NCBI GenBank assembly: GCA_018257865.1
Contig: JAEUBA010000004.1
Span: 558,001 to 622,000, forward strand
DNA from: Stereocaulon alpinum
Taxonomy: Eukaryota > Ascomycota > Lecanoromycetes > Lecanorales > Stereocaulaceae
Direction: 5' to 3'
Length of the DNA stretch: 64,000 nucleotides
Below the pieces are notes generated by a model, which saw only the letters and a list, made by a program, of their open reading frames with translations, was not told the origin of the DNA and searched no databases. How positions within the stretch are numbered: the first letter of the stretch is position 1; each line of letters opens with the position of its first letter. Both the position numbers and the translations under genes were made by a program. This document shows, in pieces, positions 11,932-22,477 of the stretch.

Positions 11932-12802
11932 GCTGGGTTTGATTTGTATCATAAGTCGGTCTGATAGGAAGGCCTGGGGAGTCTGTGGCTGGCTGGCATG
12001 GAATGATACCAAATAATTCCATCTTCAAATCCATCAATATTGTGCCTCCTAACGCGTGTGACTCATTGTTTTGATCGCCCAGATCTCCTGTTGCTTTCGC
12101 CGATGATTGCCGTAAAAGGATTCCGATGAAGTTCCATCCCGCCTCAACTTACGCACACCTCATGACCTCAACCCTCTCATCCTTTCCTGCCTTAACTTCT
12201 TACTAATGACACACCAACAATCCCACCCCCTACCTCCCGAACTCGCGCAAACATGCATTCACCACACAATCCCAATCCAGAACCGTAGCACACGCAGCGC
12301 TTTACAATTATATAGAATACCACAGATATAATTTCATCAGAACAACAACAACGATGGAGGAATAAGTGTTTATATAAACAAAAGGGCAGTGGCGCTGATT
12401 TGGTGGCGACAGTAGATAGCCTGTCCAGGAATCTAGACATCCAGGAATCTGATATCTACGTTTGGATCTACCATGGAAGTTAATTTAACCTAGTTTAATG
12501 GATTGGATTATAAGGTATCTGGGGATTGGGAAGATAGTTCATGGCTTTAGGAATGTAACGTATGTAGAAGGTTGTGGTTTGCTGAAAGGTTTGGGATGTT
12601 GGGCACTTTTGGTTTGAAGTGGAAAGAAATTTGGTGTATTTGGTTATGTTTTGAGGTAGAGGAACCACGACTACTGGAGTTTGGTGTGAAGTTGTTAAAT
12701 TCGGAATTTGTAGGTTAGGAGGATTTTTTTTGAGATGGAGAAGAGTGTGGAATAATAATAGCGAGTAAAGCGTGCTTGGATACTGGTTTTAGATTCCTGG
12801 GT

Positions 12803-12818
12803 CTAGGGTTAGGGTTGG
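12803..12818 (-). repeat. Inverted copy of the telomere-like 16-mer
   Basis: CTAGGGTTAGGGTTGG on the plus strand is the exact reverse complement of 7841-7856. It contains tandem TTAGGG-type units inside a G/T-rich spacer. Confidence 0.75.
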
Positions 12819-13055
12819 GAGTCGAAATGGTGTTTATGGGTTTGTCTAGACGAAATTGATGTGACGGATATATTGGGAAAACATTTGGGGTATGGGTTTA
12901 TTGTGAGGGGGTGAGTAGATAGTTCTAGTGAAGTGGAAGGGGTGTTATTTTTGGGTGTAGCATTTGCTTTTGCTGAGCGAGGGAAGTAAGTCTTGTTTCT
13001 GTGCACAGTATCTATACTAATGCCCCATTTTCTGAAATAACCACAAGGTACACGT

Positions 13056-13997
13056 TCACCACTCAATCACCTTCTCATTCTGCCAAAACTGCCCCACCAC
13101 GTTACCAATATCCCCCAAAGCAAGCATAACAGGCGTCTTAGCCCCGTCATCCACACTTCTCATCCCCCTCCCCTTCGTCATATCCGTCTTCACATACCCC
13201 GGACAACAACTATTAACCAATCTTCCCCCACCATTCTTCCTCTCCTCCAGCGCAATCGCTCTCGTCATACCCGTAACACCACTTTTACTAACAGAATAAG
13301 CAGCGCTCGGCCATCCCTTTTCTTTTTCCTGCCCAGCTTCGACGGCGGAAGTGAATTGTTCCATTAGGGATGTTACGTCTGAGACTGTCTTTGTGGAAGC
13401 GAAGGCGGAGCGGAGGGCGGGTGAGTATTTAGAGCTGAGAGAGCCGGCTGTGCTGGAGACGTTTACGAGACGGCCTCCTTGGCGGATGAGGGGAAGGAGG
13501 GAGGTGGTGGCTTGGAGGGTGCCGTCGTAGTTGCATTGGAGGGTTTCTTTTACTACGTTGATATCTGGAGAGTAGCGTTAGTAGAGGTCCGTAGATGATG
13601 CTTGGGAAGACAGTAAGGAGTAGGGGGAGGGCATACCGAAGCCGGTCATGGCTATACCGGCGTTGTTGACTACTATGTCAATGCCATCTGGGTGCTCTTT
13701 CTTTAGGAAAGCTGCGAAATCTGTGATGCTTTTCGGCTTTGAGATGTCTAGACCATAGTATTTTATTGTCGCTAATCCTCCATCTGCTGCCAGAGCCTTC
13801 GCTTTCTTCAACTGCGCGTCATTCTGGAGGTTCTTGATTGCTTCTTCACCGCGTCCTTGGTCGCGCGCGGTAAGGTAGATAAGTAGTGGTCCGTTGTTGA
13901 AGGCTGATGATGGGTACTCCAAGGCTAGATTGCGGACTATGGCGAGTCCGATTCCCTTGTTGGCTCCGGTGACGGCAGCGACGCGTTTAAATGCCAT
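13056..13997 (-). CDS. Carbonyl-reductase-like short-chain dehydrogenase/reductase
   Basis: Two exons, 13997-13637 and 13564-13056, joined after ITMTGF-like residues (GFDINV across the joint), give 289 aa. The Rossmann motif is VTGANKGIG near residue 9 (TGxxxGxG). NNAG follows at about 112, and the catalytic Ser lies in NVSSTAG and the catalytic pair in YSVSK. The order and length match classical SDRs of the carbonyl reductase (CBR1) type, which reduce carbonyl substrates with NADPH. An insertion between the catalytic Ser and Tyr (KYSPALRSAF...) is a hallmark of CBR1-like enzymes. The physiological substrate is unknown. No signal peptide is seen, so a cytosolic location is likely. Confidence 0.9.
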
Positions 13998-14656
13998 GAT
14001 GGTATTGAAGGTTGTGCGAAAGCAGGATGGGAAGTTTGAAAGGACATGTTGAGGTTGTTTATCATTGCAGTAATGGGTGTCAGTAATCCAAAAATCGAAG
14101 ACGTAGTTAGGACTTTAGACCAGTTTTCCCCGTAAGTTGTAGTACTCCCTCAGCTATTCCTTTTGCCCCTAGAACGGCGTCTCTGGGGAGCTCCAAGGCG
14201 CCTTGAAACTGACTAAAGCCGTTATCTCCAGACACCAATCCATCCCCCTGCCAGCATGCTCTAGGCCCTCTTTGGGGGCGCGGCCGACAAGTCTGAGATT
14301 GAATTCCTTTAGACGGCAGGCACGATATACGTAGTAGCATGACCGAACTTCGCCTTGTTTACTTTGGCCCTTCCACGTGGGAACTAGGATACGGCTTTCT
14401 GTAGTAGTACAACGCTGTTCCATATGCTCACACTAATAACATGCAGGAAAACAATGAACAAGTGGCAATGAAGTCCTAAGCTTCATCTTCTCAAGATCAG
14501 TAACGTGCTATCAGCTCCGTCTCCTAACACAACGATCCTACTTGCTCTCTCGCCCATACAGATAACCCTCGCAAGCTCCACGGCACCATCCTCTAACATC
14601 TGCCCCATCCGTACAAGATTACAGGAAGCTTTCGTCGAGGTCTAAAACCCACTTGC
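13998..14656. other. Intergenic spacer between the SDR and the HeLo-like gene
   Basis: 659 bp holding the SDR promoter and the 3' flank of the next minus-strand gene. Small open frames in it do not resemble known proteins. Confidence 0.45.
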
Positions 14657-17600
14657 TCAGTCATAATCGGGGTCCTCAACCGTGGGTTTTCGGCTGATAC
14701 CATTTGTCTTGAGACGGTCTCCTTTCTCTGGTGATCCAAGTTCTACTATGTCTTCTCCGGACTCGTCAGAGGCTATACGTTGAGTCGCATCGTCCAGCTG
14801 GAGTAATCGAGTGGTCCTCGGGTTGCTAGGAGTACCTGGTACGACGCTTGTAGGGCCAAGCGGATTGCCGGATGCACTGTCTGTCTCTATGTTTAAACCC
14901 GCTAATCCATGTGGCATCGCCGACGAAGCCCACTCATCGTCAACGTTGGACAGTGGCGGAGCACTCATGCCTGTTGCAGGAAGAGTGCCGCCTCCAAATG
15001 TTGTTAATCTCCTCAAAGTACGATCAATCACTTCGGCATCGCTAGGCTCGGTCTCTGAATCCAGCTTTTCACTACCACCTCTTACGATATCCAATGTGTA
15101 ATCATCATCCTCGCTTGTTTCGGCTTCACGCCGCTTGTCCAAAGCATCAGTCCTTGGCGGAGACTTCCCGTCAGTCTCACGATAGCTATCTCTTCTCGAT
15201 TGGTGACGCCTGTGGCTATGGGCTGATTTAGATCCCGAGCGCGATGTATCGTGCTTCCTGTCCGTCTCCCTCATAAGGTTTGGTGGTCGAGAGACATACT
15301 CCTCCCTCTCAAAGCGCAACCGCGGCCCCTTGTCTCTAAGGCTGTAGACGGTTTCTCGCTCGGAATCATCACCCTCTGCGTATCCCCTCTCGCTTAGCAT
15401 CTCCCTCGACCCTCCTTGCACCCTAATGCTCTTTTCCATTATTTGATCTTGGAGATAATCGCGTAAGAGACGACGCCCTCCTGCTCGAGGGACAAGTGCT
15501 CCATGCCGGCCTGTGGTGCTTGTTGTAGGTTGATCACCATACGCGGTCCTTCCGGTTCCATGAGACCTGAAGCTGGGGCTCGGTGAATACGATCGCCGGC
15601 GTGATTTGGAATTCTGTCTTTCTTCTCGTTGTCTGGCGGCGACAAACCTTTCCCTTGGATACCTGTCGTCTTCACGCATAGATCCCTCCTCTGCGAAAGT
15701 ACCTTTCTTTTTCGTGAAGTCTTCTTGCTTTAGGTAATACGGCAAACCCAGATCTCCCAGATCTCTTTCTACGATCACTGGTCTTCGTTCCGGTGTTGGT
15801 CGATCGTCTCTTCGCCGGATCCTCTCCCACGATATGTCTCTCTCGTCATAGCCATAGACGGGCCTCCTCGCAGGAAGGCGAGCAGAACTTTGTCCCGACA
15901 AATGAGGCCGCATCTGGGAGGCCTGTTCCGAGTCTCGTTCAGAATAATTGTAAGGCCGAGCAAGAGGTACGGCACCCATATCCGCGTCAATGTCTGAATC
16001 ATGTTCTACGGCCATGCTTTCATCGTCGTAGCTCATACCGTATATGTTGGTATAGGCAGGGGCGGGAGGAGGAGGATACATTGGAGGATACATTCCTGGC
16101 CCATAGAACCTCGCGTCGGGAAGAGGGTGTGACCTCGGTGTTCTTGTACTTGAGTAAGAGCTGGGAAATGGGAGGCCGTGGTTCGCGGTAAAATCTTCAC
16201 GTAGGAGTGGGGCTGGAGTATACACCGATCTGGTGATGCGCTTGGGTTCGGTAGTATCGTGAGTGGTAACGTTGGTGCGTGCCTCGGACAGGGATTTCTC
16301 GAGCTTCTCTTGATCGCGGAGTAGATTGATCATATCATCGATCTCGCCGATTCGCTCCTGGTCATCGGGCCCCAGTGTGCTTCGTTTTGCTTCCAGTCTG
16401 TTAATTCGTTCACCCACCTCTTGCTCAACCCTAGGATGCGCGGTGTTGTTGGAAGCTGCTATGCCGCCATGGTGATTTGACTCTCCACCATGGCCGGTGG
16501 CGAAGGATACCTTTTTAGATAGATTGCTGACCAAGCCACCTGTCCTTGGTTTTCTCTTCAAATTTCCATTCTCCTCGGGAGGATCTTTCCTCCTACACAA
16601 GATTAACTGCACCAAGTTCTCGTCCCGCTTGTGTCCGAACAAGCTTGTTCGAGACCATCTTTGAGGAACCTCGATGTGATACAGGCTCCACGTGGGATTT
16701 GGATTCTGGCTCCTAAGCTTTATGAACTCAAGGACAGCAGTCCTCCATGCAGGCTTCAAGCTGGCAAAACAATGCCAGACGTCATGGTCCTTTTTAGGGT
16801 TGTTCAGCTTTGCGTCCAGCCACTCGTTGGATGGTAAAAGCTCGACTCTCTGAGACGAGCTCACATCCATTAACCATGTCTCATACTCGAGAAATGTGCT
16901 TGAAACATTGCTGCTTTCGGATAGGATTTTGAGAGAGCGTTCCGAGGAGTTGTCCGCTACTGGTTTCTTCGAGCGCCATCTATAATCAATTACATCAGCA
17001 AGTGTCCCGAGCACTGCAACAGGACAAGTTGCCGGGAATGCTCTCATGGTTGTTGTGCGAAGCCGTTGTTATCTCACGAATAGCAAGACAAGGCATTAAT
17101 ACCCTGGCATAGGGTTGGAAGCCTTGAATTGAAGTCACTCACCGCGAAAGCGTGCGTCTAGATCCACGAGGGGTTGTTGATACATTCCCATCTTTCTCAA
17201 GAGACGTGAAGTCCTCTGAAGTAACACTGCCACCAGGCGTCGGTCCAGGCATAAGGATAGGCCGTACGTCAGAGGTATTAGTCGATTCGCTAGCTCCACT
17301 GAAGTCAAGATTCGGGCTATCGAGGACCACCTGAATCTGGTCATCATGGAGGCCAACCTTTGACAATTCACTTCGAAAGGTATCCTTCTTCTCGGCGGTC
17401 AGAGTCCGAAGCCTTTCTTGTTCTTGCTTGTATTGTTCCACAGCTCTGCGCTCGACTTCGCGCTCTGCTTCCTCTTTTAGCCTCGTTCTTTCTTCCTCTT
17501 CTGCTCGTAGCAACGCAGCCCGCTCCTTGGCCTTTCTATTCTCTTCCTCATCGTATCGTTGCTGCTGGAAAGAGACGAATTCTTCGATGATGTCCGACTC

Positions 17601-18272
17601 GTCGTCTACCGATTGTCCCTCCCGTGCCCAAAGCGATGGATCTCGAGAAGCTTCCATGGCCCTTTGTTTGACTTCTTCCGACCGCTTAGTTGCCCATTGT
17701 TTGGTTCTCGCAAGTCTCGGTATGCTTTGCTTGAACTTCTCCTGTTCGGCTACGCTCGAACTACAAGTCGTAAGCGATATGCATAGATACGGAGTTGGAC
17801 GATCAACTCACGCTGTAAACACCATTGCCGAGGTGAAAATCAGGGATAGATCTATCTTTATCCTCTGCAATTCAACCCGGGGCACCTCGAGCTTGACTTT
17901 CAGGAAAGGCCAGCGAAGGGTAGAGAAGAGCGAGGTATCTATCTCATCCTCATTAAGAGCTCTCGATTGACCCTGCCATCCGCTCTTGCATAGTATTATC
18001 TTAACGTCTTCTATGATCTTGTGACACTCTGATGAGCATCTCACAGCACTTTTGATGCTCTCGTCGCTGAGGATGCGGCTTTGACTGTTCTTCTCCACGA
18101 GCTCCCCAATATCTTTCAGTCGTTCACTTGTAGTGAGAACTTCGTTTCCAATCCTGTGTATTCGAGAGGGTGCGTCTTTGACTTCGCCAATATACGCAAT
18201 CAAGGTATTCGACAGGCTGATTCCGATTTGGGCGACGTTAATAATGGCGCCAGCTTCGCCAATGCCAGCCAT
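14657..18272 (-). CDS. Large disordered protein with STAND-type (HeLo-like) N-terminal domain
   Basis: Three exons are inferred, 18272-17812, 17760-17143 and 16979-14657, for about 1133 aa. The first 150 residues (MAGIGEAGAIINVAQIGIS; repeated helices) match the fungal N-terminal domain found on STAND/NLR-like proteins. A Glu/Arg-rich coiled coil lies at about 213-284. The remainder is mostly disordered, rich in Arg, Ser, Pro and Asp, with many RR/RD and SP-type motifs. No NB-ARC, NACHT or repeat domain is present. The last exon may instead begin upstream, because an open frame extends to 17047; I prefer the acceptor at 16980 because a CTGAT branch point sits 14 nt before it and the joint reads SRRWRSKK. 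Function is unknown; a signalling or incompatibility role would be a guess from the domain. Confidence 0.75.
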
Positions 18273-21200
18273 ACCAGACGAACGGAGCCTAAGGGCTGTT
18301 CGTTGGTACGGGGACCCAAGCTGCTTGAGCTTGAGCACACGCCATTTAGCCTAGAAGGAAGACGAGAGCAGGTAGTCATCTTGAAATCAAGGGGCAGGTG
18401 CTGATCAGGCTGTGGGATTGATGTCAGTGGCAAAGTTCTCGCGCTATGTCTCGGAATACTTGGCAGACAGAAGGGTTCACCGCCATGCTGGCCACCACCT
18501 CCAAGTCCATACGCAGAGGAATGGATATAAATTTGTCGCGGGCGAACTTGTAGCGCTTATGATACTCCATCATATCTGTACCAAAGATTTAGCTATTACG
18601 TGTTCAACCCGCAAGTTGTAGTTGTCGCTAATTTCGCCCCGAGAAGGGCCCAAAGACGAACCCCGGACTAACAGACACCACAGAGAAGATGCCCTAGATC
18701 TCCGGGTCAGCCTCACAAGGCTGGCCGGTAGGGCGGTGGACCCCTCTACTTGGTCGATAGGAGAGCGGTCTTCGCATTAGTCCCCACTAAGCCCCTATCA
18801 TAACGGCAATAACTGTGACAATGCTCCAGTCGATCTTGAGTGTGAATTTTATTATATATCTATGTGGAAGGATGTTGCGCCTACGAACTCATGGACGGCA
18901 GAGTATGGCTATGGAGTCTTCATACTGAGAGATTAGGCCTGGCTGAGATCATTATCCTCCAGAATGCCTCGTATTGTACACTCTCACTGGCACCGAAGAC
19001 CGGTACTTTCCCAAGACTTCTAATCCGGTTGCCAACCTTCTCGGGCGTCGGGATTGTAGCTATTGGGGAAGCTGGATGGAGCGTGGTCGCTGGGTAGGGA
19101 TCGTCTTCGTCGTCTCGTGTGTTGTCTCATTTGTTGGTAATTTTCTCTCCAGCGACAAGCTTTTACATTATTGCAATGGCCTTCCTCCTGGCCCCTCTCT
19201 GCAAGAACGAATCAAGCATGGCACGCTGGCGATGTTATGACACGATGCTCTATCTGTCCGCACCTTCACGGGTAACAACACCTCTTGTATCTGACTGTTC
19301 GTAAGTCTCGAAATGGATGTAGTTCTCTAGGTAGATTGTACGAGTATGAAGACTCGTAGCTGCAGGACCTCCACATGGCCATGAGCTGCTGTGAAGAGAC
19401 TAAGATATCGCGAATCAAGACCAAGTCTTGAAAGGGTAAAAGGATCCTAGCCTTGCGGTCAGCCAGATGAGAAAGGGTTCCAGAGACATCCAAGCTGGAG
19501 CGGCCTTTCCAGCTTATACTGTTCCAAATTGACTTGTTATGTTAAGAGGTTGTAAGTCGAGACCACGGACTCCTGCGTTGATATCAATGGTCCAGAGGAT
19601 TACGAACCTGCTTCTCGGAACAGAAGGTAGTCGCGTCGAAGTGCAATTCATACCCAAAGCACACAATGCGGTTCGTCAGGTAATATGCATGTCGTATTCA
19701 AGGACAGCATGGACCGTTTTCGGACACTGCATAACACAGACATTAGAGTTGCCATCTACGGAGCTCTCAGCACACTTGTAGGTAACACAGGCTGACTGTG
19801 CCTGTCAAAGAGTAAGCAGTATAAGCTTATCCCTTCCATGGCTCTTGGAATTCTTATTCGATACGCGATGCGCTTGCGAAGACTCGCGCCAAGTGAGTTA
19901 CCCTGGTACAAAGAGTTTATAGGGTACGAATAGAGATTGACAATGGGATCGGAAGATTTCGATTAGTGATCACGGGAGCACCTCCGCATTGCTCAATGCT
20001 CAGACAGCAATGACAGAAGCCGTCAGCTCACCCAAACAAAGGCTACCAACTAGGCAAAGGTACTGAGCACGACTACACATATGACATGGCACAATCATTG
20101 GTTGAAAATCGTTCTGACAGCGCTGATGATTCAGGATTTTTGATCCCATAGACACCAGAGGCTTCGTTATGGCGGCGTGCGCCGGAATTGAAGAACACAT
20201 TCTCACACCACTATCTCCCAATGTTGTATAGAGCATGCGAGTTCGGAAAGTAGTCGCGTAGAGGGTTGACGAAATCGCGAGATATGCAACAAGATCTATT
20301 GCGAGACATATGGCGACGAGACAACAACGATGGCTTGTGCTGATAAATCGCGCATTGCAGCCGCAGAGAATTTTTATCTCACAAATCCCGAACTCGGCGC
20401 CATTGTGGAGCGCTGGAGGTAAAACACGGCTTGCAGAGCAACGCAACGTTGTAACCGATTCAGCTATGTGGACTTAGGTTTTTGCGCCTTTTGCTGCCGG
20501 GACGTTGACACGGACAGTAGCCAGCGTCACCTGCAGAACGCCCATGCTCCACGTGGCATCTAGAAGAGTATGTCAGACGGACCCAGGGCGGTATTACAGT
20601 CTGGACTGCTTGTTGCACGTCCAACAATAGTTAAAAGGACTCATCGCTCCGCGCGATGGCGGAGAACATTTCTCGCTTCAAGCAGTGTGACCACCCAAGC
20701 GGCCAGGATGTAACGACGGCATCGGTCCGACTCCATGCTCCGTGGGAATCAAGGGTGCATCAGCTTTTGCATTTTGAGAACGTTCCGGCCGAAGCTGAGC
20801 AAGATCTTCCACGCTCTTTGTGACATGCACGTAAGAAGGATGCAAAGTCGACTCAGCCATCAAGCAGTGACAAATCATAAGTTAGAAACCGGATTTCGAA
20901 GGACTCCAGTACAGAAGCGAATACAACACCGACCAGATTCTGATTACAGAACCAGCAGTGCCTGATCTTCGAACAACACAGAGACACAGCCATGAAGAAG
21001 TGAATGTTTGTAATGCGTGGAATGCGTGGAATATACTCGAATATCGGCGTCGTCGAGGAGAAGCCGGAGAAAGGGAGTACAAGAACGCCAAGACCTCAAT
21101 CAGGACGGTTCCGGGCGATCTTGGTGATTCCTAAGGTACCGCCACAGTTCACTATCCTGGCTGCGAACGCAAATACATACCCTTTTGGGCTCTAGGGCTG

Positions 21201-22477
21201 CCTCAGCCACAGCTAAAATATGCGAAAAAGGAGACTAGCAGATAGGGTTCTGACAATTTGGTGCTTTTCCCCAGATTCACACGAGGCTTCAGCTTTGCAC
21301 GGGCCATAGCACGTGTACCTGCAGCCCATTGTGGCATAACTTAGATACGGTATCGTGGCGGCTCTGCATGTTAAACTCTTTAGTAGCATTGCTATTCGAT
21401 AGATTGGACAGGATCAGCCACACATCCCACAATGTTCGGTCTCCCCGTACAGCTACTCGATCATTCTCGTGCAAGATTGGGAGCCAATAGTGACAAGTTG
21501 AGCCACAGCGTACGTTATCAGCTATGGACTGTATGGGACATCGTACTCGTAATCATCATGCAACCTCTTCGGTACTGGCTGCCGATTGTAGAAACTTCTA
21601 TTCGTTCAGCAGGCGAGTCATTGGACCTGCTCACGTGGCCCTCGGGCCGTATAAAGTTGGTATTGCGTGGCCTGGCAAGCTATACAGGCTTTTACGGACG
21701 TAGTAACGTCTAGATTACCATGAAAGCTGAAGAGTAACGGTAAGACGCGCACTCCTACCCAGTTCTGTAACACATTTTTCCCGCATGATCAAGTTAAACT
21801 TGATTACTAACAATGTCTATGTGTATCGTCCTCGGATATCTTCTTGCTTTCATAGATTACAAAGCAGAGTGGAAGCCGCATCACTGACTGCGCCTCATGT
21901 GCTGTTGAAACTCAAGCAGAAAACTGGAGAAGAATTTGGCAATGGTAACCAAGCACTGGGCAGCATGCTAAAAATGGAAAGTCCAAGTCGACTGGCGACG
22001 ATCAGGGTCCTTTCGGGTGTCTTCTAGAAAAGTTCTTCGGATCTTCCACCAATCGCGCTCGCCTAAATTCTTTTACCGAGGGTAATGGCAGGGATCACCG
22101 GCTATTGTCTGGCCCCCCGTCGGTCCATCGGAGTCTGGCGCGCAAAGAAAGTCACCGTCAAATGCATGAATATGACGTACTTCCAATAATGGAAAAAGTA
22201 CCAGTACCAGTGCCGGCTTTATTGATATACCCTTCAAAGACCGCTATTAATGGGAAGCATCAAAGCTTTATCTGAACACTTGTCCATTATTACTTACCAT
22301 ACCCTTCGACTTATCGCCCTAATATCCTTCTCAATTCTGATCACGACACTGATGAGTAATACTTGACCGACACAGTCATTTTTCCTCATTTGTCACTTCT
22401 CGATCTCTCTTCCGTGAATTTACTATAAAGATCGCCACCTGCCCTTTCCTCTTAAACCCGGGAACCAAATTTCTACC
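18273..22477. other. 4.2-kb gene-poor stretch upstream of RPN4
   Basis: The longest stretch without a supportable gene. Open frames on both strands are short, overlap each other and lack family resemblance. One plus-strand frame (about 18974-19240) has a CSYWGSW...GRWVGIVFVV segment that faintly recalls Congo-red-resistance (RCR) membrane proteins, but it has no ATG in frame. The distal end should hold the RPN4 promoter and leader. I see no terminal inverted repeats or transposase remnants. Confidence 0.5.
22424..22440 (+). promoter_or_regulatory. TATA-like element and PACE-like site before RPN4
   Basis: TATAAAG at 22424-22430 lies about 50 bp before the RPN4 start codon. Directly next to it, 22431-22440 reads AGGTGGCGAT on the minus strand, matching 7 of 9 positions of the yeast proteasome-associated control element GGTGGCAAA. 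Whether either works is untested. Confidence 0.35.

Larger units (their letters stand above)
11784..13055. other. Intergenic spacer with homopolymer and G/T-rich strand bias
   Basis: 1.27 kb downstream of H4 and beyond the 3' end of the SDR gene. It has a 17-T run and, from about 12500 to 12990, a strongly G/T-rich plus strand with the telomere-like inverted copy. Minus-strand open frames here are composition artefacts without start context or family resemblance. No gene is called. Confidence 0.5.

Noticed and set aside
14657..17047. Separate gene beginning MRAFPATC at 17047
   Set aside because: The upstream exons join in phase to this frame, and a good branch point and acceptor at 16980 place that methionine inside an intron.
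20000..20446. 148-codon minus-strand ORF in the gene-poor stretch
   Set aside because: Residue composition is unlike the neighbouring genes (many Cys, Ser and Met) and there is no family or splice support.
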